From Nanosyncoccus sp963540965 (lineage in GTDB: Bacteria > Patescibacteriota > Saccharimonadia > Saccharimonadales > Saccharimonadaceae): a DNA stretch of 64,000 nt. Location of the stretch: NCBI GenBank assembly GCA_963540965.1, contig CAUTSA010000001.1, positions 124,001 to 188,000 on the forward strand, read 5' to 3'. The translations under genes were made by a program, and so were the position numbers. The notes beneath the pieces were generated by a model. The model was not told the DNA's origin. It ran no database searches and was given only the letters and a program-made list of their open reading frames with translations. Positions 15,451 through 24,410 of this stretch are shown one piece after another (position 1 is the first letter of the stretch; every line of letters starts with the position of its first letter).

Positions 15451-16746
15451 CTAGATTATGCTATCACGGAACCACTGATCAGCGGGACCGGCGGACATAA
15501 GAATAACCAGGTAATTATCCTGAAGAAGAGATTTTAGTTTTAATCTAAGTTGATCGTCAAGGTCGGCAGGGACGGCGATCTCAGGATTTTTGAGAGCAGC
15601 AATAAAGTCGGCTGGGGTATAGATTTTTAGCTCAGGATTCTCCCGTGTAAGGTATGTTGGAAGCCAAAAAAGCCGATCGACACCAAGAAAAGCGTCCTGA
15701 TAAAGAGAAAAGACTTCGTGTTGGCGAGTATTTTGATGGGGCTGGTAAACGACGACTACGCCATTTTTGCCAAGATTCTTAGCCTCTTCTTTGGCGATCT
15801 CAACAGTGGCGCGGATTTCTTCCGGGTGATGCGCGTAGTCAGAATAGAGTCCGTCGGCGAGACGCTCAAAACGGCGGCCAACGCCTGGGAATTGGTTGAG
15901 AATGTCGATAATTTGCTGATCAGAGACTTGATGAGAGTTTGGTTGATCCGCCAAGATCTGTTTAATAGCGTAGAAGACTAAGTTCGCATCTTCGCGACGA
16001 GCAGAGCCAGCAAGAGTAAGGCGAGGATCTGGAGTTTCTAAAATCTGGAATGACTGAGATGAGAGCTGTGAAAGAGCTGAGGGGACTGCAGCCGGATTTG
16101 CAAAGATGAGAGATTGGCTCTGATTCTCAAATTGAAGAAAAGCCTGATGATAATCAGATTCAGAAGAATAGATATCAGGATGATCGTACGAGACAAAAGT
16201 AATCAGAGAGAGCCAGGGCTGATAGTGGAGAAAATTGCGATCATATTCGTCGGCTTCGTAGATGAAATATTGATCATTTTTTTGATAGGAGCCAGAAGGA
16301 GCAAAATTTAAAGTGGAACCCACGATGTAAGCGGCGGGAAGTTGAAGATTTTTGGCAGCCCAAATTAACATAGCTGTGGTGGTGGTTTTTCCGTGAGTAC
16401 CTGCGACGGCAATCATTTTGAGATTGAGTTCTTTGACTAGGGTGGCGGTCAGCTCGTCGCGTTTAGATATTTTAAGCCCAAGAGATTTGGCGAGCTGTAA
16501 TTCGGGATGGTCTTCGGGAAGAGCAGAGGTATAAACAAACCAATCGAGATGATGCTTCTCGTGAACTTTTTGAAGATATTGACCATCTTGCGCGCCAACG
16601 GCGAAGGGAATTTGTGTCTGATCGAGCTCATTTGAAATAGCCCCACGTTGTTGATCGGAGCCAAAAACTTGATAGCCAGCATTTTTTGCCATGAGAGCAA
16701 GTGGGCCCATGCCAGTACCAGAGATGCCAGAAATATAAATATTCAT
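15451..16746 (-). CDS. murC: UDP-N-acetylmuramate--L-alanine ligase
   Basis: 431 residues. N-terminal nucleotide fold GISGTGMGPLA, the MurC-type UDP-binding loop; central P-loop VAGTHGKTTTTAM (about residues 114-126), which binds ATP; then YEADEYDRNF and the DYAHHPEEI motif of the C-terminal domain, typical of MurC. It adds L-Ala to UDP-MurNAc in the cytoplasm, the first step of the peptidoglycan stem peptide. Slightly shorter than most MurC (about 450-490). The ATG is 6 nt behind TATAAT, so probably leaderless. A Mpl-type recycling ligase is the less likely alternative. Confidence 0.9.
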   Translation of the reverse strand: MNIYISGISGTGMGPLALMAKNAGYQVFGSDQQRGAISNELDQTQIPFAVGAQDGQYLQKVHEKHHLDWFVYTSALPEDHPELQLAKSLGLKISKRDELTATLVKELNLKMIAVAGTHGKTTTTAMLIWAAKNLQLPAAYIVGSTLNFAPSGSYQKNDQYFIYEADEYDRNFLHYQPWLSLITFVSYDHPDIYSSESDYHQAFLQFENQSQSLIFANPAAVPSALSQLSSQSFQILETPDPRLTLAGSARREDANLVFYAIKQILADQPNSHQVSDQQIIDILNQFPGVGRRFERLADGLYSDYAHHPEEIRATVEIAKEEAKNLGKNGVVVVYQPHQNTRQHEVFSLYQDAFLGVDRLFWLPTYLTRENPELKIYTPADFIAALKNPEIAVPADLDDQLRLKLKSLLQDNYLVILMSAGPADQWFRDSII

Positions 16747-16752
16747 AGGTAT

Positions 16753-16758
16753 ATTATA
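16753..16758 (-). promoter_or_regulatory. -10 element of murC (leaderless)
   Basis: Minus-strand TATAAT followed by 6 nt and the ATG. No TGn extension. Confidence 0.6.
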
Positions 16759-16885
16759 ATTGAAAATAGAAAGTAAATGTGAGTTTGATAACTTTTTTAA
16801 TCAGGTTTTTGTAATCTTGAAAAAATGGACAGTAACAATGTACTGTCCACAACTTAAGTCATTGAGTGGATGCTTTTTAAGATTT

Positions 16886-17326
16886 TTAAAATCTTATCGG
16901 TTCACTTTTGTCTTTCTCGTCAATAACAACATGCCCACCTTCTCTCATAGGTAGCTTCCAATAAATAACGTTGCCCTCTTCATCGTTGCATACAACATGG
17001 CCATGCCCCTCATCATCAGGATATTTTTCTCCACCATAGAAGAATTCAAATCTAAAAGGTCTCCCAGTAGCACGATGTATAACTTTAATATCGTAGCCTT
17101 GGAATACGCCCCCATAAGGAATTGTTATTTGAACTCTATTTGGCAACTTTGCAGTATCTTTCTGGATAAAAAGCATTACAGCGGCTCTATTATATCCAAT
17201 TGGCATTAATGAAGAATCACTATACGTATCTAGTATTTCCCCAAGTTGTTTTATCCTTTCCTGTGGAGTCATCTCGCCATTATTTGGCCAATCATCGAGA
17301 AACTTCTCGACTTCACTCAAATTCAT
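16886..17326 (-). CDS. small soluble protein of unknown function
   Basis: 146 residues from the ATG at 17326, chosen because AAAGGTGGG lies 6 nt upstream; the in-frame ATG at 17344 would overlap that ribosome site. Acidic, no signal or membrane segment. Helical N-terminal third, then a beta-rich part with GYDIKVIHRATGRPFRFEFF and a His/Gly stretch EGHGHVV. No family recognised. It is followed downstream by about 125 bp without genes. Confidence 0.65.
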   Translation of the reverse strand: MNLSEVEKFLDDWPNNGEMTPQERIKQLGEILDTYSDSSLMPIGYNRAAVMLFIQKDTAKLPNRVQITIPYGGVFQGYDIKVIHRATGRPFRFEFFYGGEKYPDDEGHGHVVCNDEEGNVIYWKLPMREGGHVVIDEKDKSEPIRF

Positions 17327-17420
17327 TTGAATCCCACCTTTCAAAAAATGTACTTAGAATAAAAATTCTAGCTGTTTTCTAATCTAACGTTTTTGCAGAC
17401 AAATTGCAACCATAAACGTT

Positions 17421-17846
17421 TTAGCAAGATACTCTGTTTTTTATTTTAACTAAAAATATTTCGTCCGAAAATACTGGATAGTATTGCTTAGTTCTAAAAT
17501 ATTTATTGAAGTATATATAGCTAATCACATCGTTGTTTTTTTCGGAAGAAATTGGGAGAACTTCAAATTTATAATCAGTTAAACTTTTATCATTGCTTTT
17601 AATAAAAAAGCTAAGTGGCTCAACGGAATTGTCGGCTTCGCCAATAAAATCGTAGCCATACAATATGTATTTTTCTTTATTAAAAATAAAGGGGATTTTC
17701 CAGAAATTAGTTGCGATGTAGGTGAAGACTGCTTGATCACTAATTATTTTTTTATTCTTACAATTTAGAAAACATGGTAGTACTTTATTGTTAAGAAAAT
17801 TAATAGCATGAAGACTGTTGTGAGACTTATCTTGTTCTGAAGTCAT
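17421..17846 (-). CDS. hypothetical protein
   Basis: 141 residues. AAAGG stands 5 nt before the ATG. It is soluble and rich in Phe, Tyr, Lys and Asn; AT-rich codons are stronger than in neighbours, which may mean recent acquisition. No motif recognised. It lies 28 nt downstream of a GNAT acetyltransferase gene and may be co-transcribed with it. Confidence 0.6.
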   Translation of the reverse strand: MTSEQDKSHNSLHAINFLNNKVLPCFLNCKNKKIISDQAVFTYIATNFWKIPFIFNKEKYILYGYDFIGEADNSVEPLSFFIKSNDKSLTDYKFEVLPISSEKNNDVISYIYFNKYFRTKQYYPVFSDEIFLVKIKNRVSC

Positions 17847-17874
17847 TGATACCTTTCTAAAATTTTAAGATAAA

Positions 17875-18363
17875 TTAGTTATCTAGTTTTTTACGGAAGA
17901 AGTTAGTGTCGTATACTGCCGCACCGTGATCTCTGTAGAATTGCTGGGCAGCCTCGCGGCCTTGACCACAAGTGAACTCGAGATTTTTACAGCCTTTTTC
18001 CCTTGCCCAATCTTCGTAAGCATTAAAGAGGAGGTGTCCGACACCTTTGCCACGGGCTGATTGGTCTACAACAAAATCTTCAAGATAAGCATTTTTACCA
18101 ATACCGGCACCAAAAGTTACAGAAACTGAGGCCATACCAAGAATCTGCTCGGGAAGAACAGGGAGGCCTTGTTTAACATTGCCATCTTCCGCAGATTCAA
18201 CTGCAAGAAGTAAGTCATGCCAAGGAGAAGAAATGAGTTGCTCGAACCATTGTTGCGGAATTTCACCCTTATCTTTGCCACTGCGTGAAAGTTGGATGAG
18301 TAATTGACGAATTCTGTCGGCGACAGTCTTATTATATTCTGTAACTGCAATAATCTTGATCAT
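17875..18363 (-). CDS. GNAT-family N-acetyltransferase
   Basis: 162 residues. The acetyl-CoA site is visible as VDQSARGKGVGHLLFNAYEDWA (about residues 109-130; the RGKGVG part is the Q/R-x-x-G-x-G/A signature), followed by CKNLEFTCGQGREAAQQFYRDHGA, the usual beta5-alpha4 end of GNAT proteins. Substrate unknown; members of this shape acetylate amines, amino acids, antibiotics or protein N termini. AAAGGAAAAAT precedes the ATG. It is followed by the hypothetical gene at 17421. Confidence 0.85.
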   Translation of the reverse strand: MIKIIAVTEYNKTVADRIRQLLIQLSRSGKDKGEIPQQWFEQLISSPWHDLLLAVESAEDGNVKQGLPVLPEQILGMASVSVTFGAGIGKNAYLEDFVVDQSARGKGVGHLLFNAYEDWAREKGCKNLEFTCGQGREAAQQFYRDHGAAVYDTNFFRKKLDN

Positions 18364-18400
18364 ATTTTTCCTTTACGATTAAGTAATAAAACTAAGTTAA

Positions 18401-20014
18401 CTAGAGAGAAGATTCAAGTGCTTGTAAATCAGTAGCAATTGCTAAAGCTTTTTGATTGATTTTATCAGGATCATCACCCCAAATAGTAATACGCACAAGT
18501 TCCTCGGTGCCACTGGCACGAATATTGAGACTCCAGCCGAGAGAGTCGAGTTCGGCAGTTTTCTGATTAATAAATTCTTCGGCAAGTGGCATATGATTAC
18601 GAAAGGCTTGTTTAAGGGAAGGGCTGACTGTTTGATTTTTGATTACCTGAGGAAGCTTTTGTAAGGAAGAACAGATAGAGGACAGGGAAACTGCTTGAGG
18701 AGTTTTTGGGGTGGTAGATTCTTGACCTTGCTCCCGTTTTTTGGCTTCTTGCATAGCTTCATAGTCTAGGATAAGTTGATCTTCATGCTGTCTTCTTCTT
18801 AATGTCTCGCTATAAATTTTGGAGATAACTAGGGCAGTGAGAACTCCATCACCCATGGATTCGCCTGGCAAAATAATGTGCCCACTCTGTTCGCCACCGA
18901 GAAGAATCCCCTCCTCGCGCATTTTGGCGGAGACATTCTGATCGCCGACATCTGTCATAACAAGCTCGATGTCGGTATCCTTAGACCAGTTCAAGAGACC
19001 CTTATTTGCCATAATGGTAATAGCAACCTTCGGCAGACCTAGGTAACCAGCAATGCAGGCAATCATATCGTCGCCGTCAATGACAGTGCCGTTCTTATCA
19101 ACCATTAGGCAGCGATCGCCATCACCATCGAAAGCGGCGCCAAAATCTAGTTGTTTTTCATTAACTAATTGAATGAGTGATTCAAGGTGAGTACTGCCAC
19201 AGTTTTTGTTAATATTTTCACCATAGCTAGAGTCGCTATGAATAACCTCTACCTGAGCACCAAAGTGTTCAAAGATTTCGCGGGCAGTGACGCTAGTAGC
19301 GCCATTGGCACAATCGAGACCAATTTTTAATTCTGAAAAATCAGGTTTTTCACGCTGCGAAAGTGTGGACGGCCCAAAACTTGAGAGATAATCTTTGAGA
19401 TGATCAAGGTAAATATCCTTAGCTTGTTGATGAAGATCTTCGGCATATTCAACGGAACCAACGTCGAAGCCAGTTTCATTTTCAAGAGCATTCTCGATAG
19501 CCTGAACACCAGCTTGACTTAATTTAACACCATAAGGATATTTTTTAACAAAGAAAGAAAGATCTTTACCGCTTGTGGTTGTACCGGTACCTTTAAAACC
19601 GATACCGCCCGGCATAACCGCTTCAAGGCCACCAATGGAATCACCACGCTCAAAAATTTTAACACCATTATCGGAAGCAGGATTATGGGAGGCAGTGACA
19701 TCAATAGCGAGATCGTAGCCCATCTGATAAAAAGCATAATTAATAGCAGGAGTGGGAAGAACCCCGACATTGCCGTGATCAATACCAACGGTCTCAAGTG
19801 CTTCCTCAAAATAGCGGAGAATCCACTCTGTAGATTCCCTAGTGTCGCCACCAAGCAGAACCTTAACTGGACGTTCCATACCATCAGCAGTTTCACGAGC
19901 ATTACCTAAATAGCGAACAATGCCGAGGGTGATGGCCTGAACAAAACCGGGAGTAAAGGCGTCTGCTTTCTGGCGGATTCCGTCTGTACCGAAATATTTA
20001 ATCTTACCCTTCAT
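18401..20014 (-). CDS. glmM: phosphoglucosamine mutase / phosphohexomutase
   Basis: 537 residues, longer than typical GlmM (about 445). YFGTDGIRQKA at the N terminus, active-site TASHNP with the phospho-Ser at about 109, metal site DGDGDR (about 285), sugar-binding GEQSGH and the C-terminal phosphate site RASGTEELVRI. The extra length includes a charged insertion of about 60 residues around 405-465 (QHEDQLILDY...TTPKTPQ). It converts glucosamine-6-P to glucosamine-1-P for UDP-GlcNAc. GlmS is in the same window. A phosphomannomutase role cannot be excluded, but FGTDGIR favours GlmM. GGAG stands before the ATG. Confidence 0.85.
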   Translation of the reverse strand: MKGKIKYFGTDGIRQKADAFTPGFVQAITLGIVRYLGNARETADGMERPVKVLLGGDTRESTEWILRYFEEALETVGIDHGNVGVLPTPAINYAFYQMGYDLAIDVTASHNPASDNGVKIFERGDSIGGLEAVMPGGIGFKGTGTTTSGKDLSFFVKKYPYGVKLSQAGVQAIENALENETGFDVGSVEYAEDLHQQAKDIYLDHLKDYLSSFGPSTLSQREKPDFSELKIGLDCANGATSVTAREIFEHFGAQVEVIHSDSSYGENINKNCGSTHLESLIQLVNEKQLDFGAAFDGDGDRCLMVDKNGTVIDGDDMIACIAGYLGLPKVAITIMANKGLLNWSKDTDIELVMTDVGDQNVSAKMREEGILLGGEQSGHIILPGESMGDGVLTALVISKIYSETLRRRQHEDQLILDYEAMQEAKKREQGQESTTPKTPQAVSLSSICSSLQKLPQVIKNQTVSPSLKQAFRNHMPLAEEFINQKTAELDSLGWSLNIRASGTEELVRITIWGDDPDKINQKALAIATDLQALESSL

Positions 20015-20048
20015 AGTCTCCTTTCTATTGGTTTATCATAACACGATT

Positions 20049-20897
20049 TTAGCTAATGAGAGCTAGTTCAACCTCGATGGCCGAGACAATATCGAGAACG
20101 GTGCTACCTCGAGAAAGATCCGAAATAGGCGCGTTGAAGCCTTGGAGAATTGGGCCGGCAGAGGTAAAGTTGCCGAATTGCTCCATGGCTTTATAGAGAA
20201 TATTACCGGAGTTAAGATCGGGTACGATTAAGACATTAGCAACGCCAGCAACCTTTGAGTTCGGGGCTTTTTTGGTACCGATACGAGGATTAATGGCAGC
20301 ATCAAGCTGTAATTCACCATCAATGAGAAGATCCGGCTGGGCTACACGGATTTTTGCAAGTACTTCCTGCGTGAGAGAAATTGTGTCGTCTTTACCTCCA
20401 GAGCCAAGAGTGGAAAAACTAAGCATGGCGACGCGCGGAGTAAGAAAGTCAGCTACCGCCGGATCAGTTGATTTTTTTTGTAGATATGCGAAATATTTAG
20501 CAGCAGTATCAGCGGTTTGGAGAGTAATATCATAAAACTGTTCAGCGTTTGGATGTTTACAGGCGGCGGCATCACCGAGAATAAACACGGATTGACCGAT
20601 GGGGCTGGCCTGATTTTCTTTAGTAAAGATAAAGCTAGCAGAAAAAGTAGGCTTTTCAAGATTACGAGGATTTTTGACACCAATAATATCACGGGCGGTT
20701 AGAATTACTTCTCTTGAAGTATAGTCGATACCGGCAATCATGGAGTCAGCAACCCCAGCCTTAACGGCGGCACAGGCATGTTCAAGATTATCGGCACCGA
20801 CAGCCTCAAAATCGGAAAATTTTTCTTTAGCGATCCTGATAGCTTCTTGAATATAAGGATTGGTAAACTCCGGGAAAACGATTCTGGCTTTTGACAT
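20049..20897 (-). CDS. pta: phosphate acetyltransferase (PTA_PTB family)
   Basis: 282 residues, shorter than the usual catalytic domain (about 325). The family's features are the initial VFPEFTNPYIQEA, the conserved ADSMIAGIDYTSR segment, IDGELQLDAAINP and LIVPDLNSGNILYK near the C terminus. The enzyme exchanges acetyl-CoA and acetyl phosphate, in fermenters a route to ATP with acetate kinase, which is not in this window. The missing residues are at the N terminus, where about 40 residues before the first strand are lost. The start overlaps the stop of the upstream GNAT gene (TAATG). Confidence 0.85.
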   Translation of the reverse strand: MSKARIVFPEFTNPYIQEAIRIAKEKFSDFEAVGADNLEHACAAVKAGVADSMIAGIDYTSREVILTARDIIGVKNPRNLEKPTFSASFIFTKENQASPIGQSVFILGDAAACKHPNAEQFYDITLQTADTAAKYFAYLQKKSTDPAVADFLTPRVAMLSFSTLGSGGKDDTISLTQEVLAKIRVAQPDLLIDGELQLDAAINPRIGTKKAPNSKVAGVANVLIVPDLNSGNILYKAMEQFGNFTSAGPILQGFNAPISDLSRGSTVLDIVSAIEVELALIS

Positions 20898-21409
20898 TAT
20901 TTAGCTCCTTCTTTTAATATGCTAAAGAGAAATTCATCGTGAATCTGATTATTTTTAAAGAAGGAATTTCTAGCGATACCCTCTTTTATAAATCCATTTT
21001 TCTCTAAAACTCGTTGAGAAGCAATATTCTCGGCAAACGTGTATGCTGAAATACGGATAATGTCTAGTCGATTAAAAGAAAGTAGCAAAATTTGCCGAAC
21101 GGCTTCGGTCATAATACCTCGTGAACAAAAGTCTTTATCTAGATAATAACCTAGCTCAGAGTCTTTCTGTCGGATATCTTTTTTCTTAACAACTGATATA
21201 TTACCAACTATTTTTCCGTCATTAAGAATAGCACGATAAATTCCAGTTTGTCCTTCACTCTGATTAGCCATTGCAATATATTCTTTGGCATCTTCAAGAT
21301 GATATGGCTTTGGAATAGTATCACTTAGATAGGTGCGGTCTATATGGTTACAGATGTGGACTAATGCTTCATAATCTTGATCAGTCCATGGACGAAGTTC
21401 AATTGACAT
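20897..21409 (-). CDS. RimJ/RimL-type GNAT N-acetyltransferase
   Basis: 170 residues. The profile ELRPWTDQDYEALVHIC at the N terminus, ELGYYLDKDFCSRGIMTEAVRQIL (CoA-binding loop with SRGIMTEA) and AENIASQRVLEKNGFIKEG is the classic RimJ/RimL ribosomal-protein or small-molecule acetyltransferase layout. Substrate unknown. AGGAG precedes the ATG and an extended -10 TGT-TATAAT lies about 20 nt upstream (21429-21437). Translationally coupled to pta. Confidence 0.87.
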   Translation of the reverse strand: MSIELRPWTDQDYEALVHICNHIDRTYLSDTIPKPYHLEDAKEYIAMANQSEGQTGIYRAILNDGKIVGNISVVKKKDIRQKDSELGYYLDKDFCSRGIMTEAVRQILLLSFNRLDIIRISAYTFAENIASQRVLEKNGFIKEGIARNSFFKNNQIHDEFLFSILKEGAK

Positions 21410-21428
21410 TATTTCTCCTTTTAGGATG

Positions 21429-21437
21429 ATTATAACA
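21429..21437 (-). promoter_or_regulatory. extended -10 of GNAT-pta operon
   Basis: Minus-strand TGT-TATAAT, 19 nt upstream of the ATG; here the leader contains a Shine-Dalgarno sequence. Confidence 0.6.
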
Positions 21438-21585
21438 TTTAAAATATCGCGTAATGTTTTAACACGTTCAATGAATTCAAAAATAAAACCATTTAAAGAA
21501 TAGATAAATCAATTTACTTCAAATATAAAATTCTATTATGCTAAGATAATGTAAAGAAGCAAATAAAGATTTATAGAAAAATGTT

Positions 21586-22767
21586 ATGGAAATTCAGCAA
21601 AAAGAACTGATGAAAATTATTAAACATTATCGGATACATAATAAGGTAAGTTTCATAGGTTTTCATGCGGTTGATCCAGATACAACTTGGTATTTTTTCC
21701 GCGCAAAAAATGATGATTTTTATATCCTAGAAGCATCAGATTATGTCGTATGGGTATGTGGTAATGGAGAACCACCTAAGTATTTGCAAGCAGATTATTA
21801 TAAAGATTTTTCCTACTCATTTAAGGTGGAAAAATGGCTAACAAGTCATAACGGTTTAGATAAAACAGATGAATCTGGTGATTATGAGGGTTACCTTTAT
21901 TGGGCTAGTAGTGGCGATCGTTGCGTAATGGCAAAAATTAAAGGTAAATTTTCAGATTATAAAATTATGAACCTTATCAGTAAAATTCCACCACATAGTG
22001 AACTCGAGCTTGCAATATTTGAAAAGAGACAAATATCCTGCGAATTGGTTTCGGGAGTGCCTCGTCCGACAGATCAAGACCTTAATATTTTAACAAAGTA
22101 TATTCAAGAATTAGTTCAAAAAGAAGTATTAGAACTAGCAAAAAAAATTATTAATACTGACCAAAAGAACTTATCAGAAGAGGATTTGTCTAAATGTAAT
22201 TATGATCTATTTCAGTATGCACAAATTTGGTCTGAAAATGATGGAGATAAATTCGAAGAAAATATTTTGATAGAGTTAAATAACCAAAGTTGGTTAGCAT
22301 TGTGTGAAAAAAGAGATTTTCCCTCGTTATTTGAAGAGCGAAATGCTTTAGTCTTTCTTTTCAAAAGGTACTGGCATTTGATTAAAAAAATATCTGGACC
22401 AAAGTTTCTGCCAAGAAAAGTATTATATTTATTACTACAAAAATTTGAATTAAGGTCTAGCGGCGAATTGTCTTTTAAAACAATGAAGGGATATGCAGAA
22501 GATTGTAAAATTTATTTATTTGAAGATGAATTAGAATGTAACTTTTACTTAATCTGTAGAAATATTGAACAAACTAATATAGACCAGGAAAAAACTTTAC
22601 TTCAACAAGACTTTAATATTAATATTGCACAGTTTTATCACTTAAAAAATGATCGTGAAAAATATTACTATATCTGCAATGCATCAGAGATAGTAGTTGA
22701 TCCTAATCCTAATAATGTCGATAATGATGAAAAATATTATTTTTCAGTAGCTAGAGAAGAGTTTTAA
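21586..22767 (+). CDS. soluble protein of unknown function
   Basis: 393 residues, no signal or membrane helix. Rich in Tyr, Trp, Asp and Glu. The N-terminal third looks beta-rich, with repeated aromatic segments (TTWYFFRAKNDDFYILEAS, YVVWVCGNG), and the middle is helical. No family recognised. AT-rich coding sequence and a lone plus-strand position among minus-strand genes suggest a recent insertion. The 3' end overlaps the convergent O-antigen ligase-like gene by 4 bp. No clear Shine-Dalgarno; the ATG at 21586 or the ATG 5 bp earlier (other frame) would be the 5' signal. Confidence 0.6.
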   Translation: MEIQQKELMKIIKHYRIHNKVSFIGFHAVDPDTTWYFFRAKNDDFYILEASDYVVWVCGNGEPPKYLQADYYKDFSYSFKVEKWLTSHNGLDKTDESGDYEGYLYWASSGDRCVMAKIKGKFSDYKIMNLISKIPPHSELELAIFEKRQISCELVSGVPRPTDQDLNILTKYIQELVQKEVLELAKKIINTDQKNLSEEDLSKCNYDLFQYAQIWSENDGDKFEENILIELNNQSWLALCEKRDFPSLFEERNALVFLFKRYWHLIKKISGPKFLPRKVLYLLLQKFELRSSGELSFKTMKGYAEDCKIYLFEDELECNFYLICRNIEQTNIDQEKTLLQQDFNINIAQFYHLKNDREKYYYICNASEIVVDPNPNNVDNDEKYYFSVAREEF

Positions 22768-24392
22768 AGAAGAAAGAGAAGTGGAGTTAGAAGATAAATA
22801 TGAAGAGCATTGGGGAGCCCCGAGAAAAAGCAGAGAGTAAGAGCAAAAGAAAGAGCAAGGACGCGTCCATAAATTGATGTTTTTTCATGGTTCTTGTTAT
22901 GTAATTTATAAGTTAGAACGAATAAAATACCGACACAAATAATCATAATAACACCGCAGATGCCTTGTTCATAAAGGATGGCGAGGTATTCGTTTTGGAT
23001 AATCTCTTTGGGGCTGCCAAGTTCAGGAAATTCTTGATATAGTGTTAGGCCAGCGGCACCAAGACCGACACCAGCGAGTATGCGTCTAAGTGAAGTTCGC
23101 CAGGAAGAGAGAGCGAGGTGGTTGAGATTTAGACGAATATTGGTTGATTCTTCAATATAGCTGGTGAACTGAGGAGTTTTTTGAGCTGAGGCGGCAGCGT
23201 CGGTGTTCAAGTCTGATGAATGCGGTTTATTGGATTCGTGGGTTTCGTGAGTTTTATTATTTTCATTAGTTTTATGAAACACTTTAGCAATGTCAATACG
23301 CCCTAGGGAAAGCTGGCTGACGGAAGTAGAAACTCCATCAAAGAAAGTATGGCTGGTTGGACCGAGTTCGGTAAATAAACCTTGGGCCGACAACGTAAAG
23401 AAGAGTGGCAAAAAAACAACTGCAGAAAAGATGAGTGGCTGGCGGAATAGAATCTCCCGTCTGCAAGATTTTTGTTTGATGAGTTTGACAATTTGATAGG
23501 TAAATAAAACAAAAACGCTAACCCAGAAAGAGAAAATAGCGCCGCGGGAAAGGGTAAGATAGAGAGTGGCGACTAGAAAGGGAGGAAGGCTGAGACGTAT
23601 AAAGTGACCAAGTCTTGAAGCTGGGTAGGGGTCGGAATTTAGTTTGCTTAAGTATTTTTTTGGTCTCTCAAGGAGATAAAAAAGACTGAGAAAAATTGGG
23701 GCAAGGAGGAGATTTGCCATAAATTGCGGCTCGATGGCAAAACCGTTTGGATGAGGAAACCCAAAGACTGTTGATGTGCAGCCTTTACACAAAAAAGTAG
23801 CTTCACGAGGGACGCCAGCGATGTCCAAGATTGATTGAAGCCAGCAAAAAGCTGAAGCAAGAATACTGGCAATAAGAAGATTTTTATTAAAACTTTTCCC
23901 TACTTGAGTTTTATATTGTGAAATATTTTGAATAATTGTCAATAGGGAAAGGCAGATACACCAGATGACGCCAGAGGTAAGAATGGCGCGCAAAAAATTA
24001 GGCGAGCCAATACTATTAACAGTAACAAAGAATGGGTATATTAACGAAAAAAGACGAAGAAAATGAGGATAAAGTTTATCTGTTTTATGACGAGAAGAGG
24101 GACTAGATATCTTATTAACGTGAGATTTGGCTTTAATGACGACTCTAAGGGAATTAATATAGAGGCGAAAATTTTCAGGGAGAGAGAGGATGGCAAAAAT
24201 TAGGAGCCAGAGTAACGGAATGGATAATTCAAAATTAGTGGTAGATGTAGAAAAAATCGGAATGACGGGGTGGTAAGAAAAAAACAAACAGAAAGGCAAA
24301 CAGAGAAGCATGACTTTCTGGATTTTAGAAAGAGAGGAGGTAACGGAACCTAAGGATTTTGAATTGGTTTTATTGGTAGATTTTTTCGACAT
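22764..24392 (-). CDS. O-antigen ligase/polymerase-like (Wzy/WaaL) membrane protein
   Basis: About 542 residues with 10-12 transmembrane helices. A TTG at 24395 is the alternative start; AAAGG precedes both. The family signature is the large outer loop between late helices with LSRGAIFSFW (about residues 280) and, after the loop, GVGLGAAG and the helix pairs of the ligase fold. The loop carries a low-complexity Asn/His/Thr/Glu stretch. Such proteins polymerise or transfer lipid-linked glycans at the outer face. Downstream of a polyprenyl glycosylphosphotransferase and a GT4, it completes an O-antigen-type set. Polymerase versus ligase cannot be separated. Confidence 0.75.
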   Translation of the reverse strand: MSKKSTNKTNSKSLGSVTSSLSKIQKVMLLCLPFCLFFSYHPVIPIFSTSTTNFELSIPLLWLLIFAILSLPENFRLYINSLRVVIKAKSHVNKISSPSSRHKTDKLYPHFLRLFSLIYPFFVTVNSIGSPNFLRAILTSGVIWCICLSLLTIIQNISQYKTQVGKSFNKNLLIASILASAFCWLQSILDIAGVPREATFLCKGCTSTVFGFPHPNGFAIEPQFMANLLLAPIFLSLFYLLERPKKYLSKLNSDPYPASRLGHFIRLSLPPFLVATLYLTLSRGAIFSFWVSVFVLFTYQIVKLIKQKSCRREILFRQPLIFSAVVFLPLFFTLSAQGLFTELGPTSHTFFDGVSTSVSQLSLGRIDIAKVFHKTNENNKTHETHESNKPHSSDLNTDAAASAQKTPQFTSYIEESTNIRLNLNHLALSSWRTSLRRILAGVGLGAAGLTLYQEFPELGSPKEIIQNEYLAILYEQGICGVIMIICVGILFVLTYKLHNKNHEKTSIYGRVLALSFALTLCFFSGLPNALHIYLLTPLLFLL

Positions 24393-24410
24393 CAAGATTA
24401 CCTTTCTTGA

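Noticed and set aside
21586..22767. Toxin or immunity gene
   Set aside because: AT-rich and isolated, but no toxin or immunity motif is visible and no partner is adjacent.
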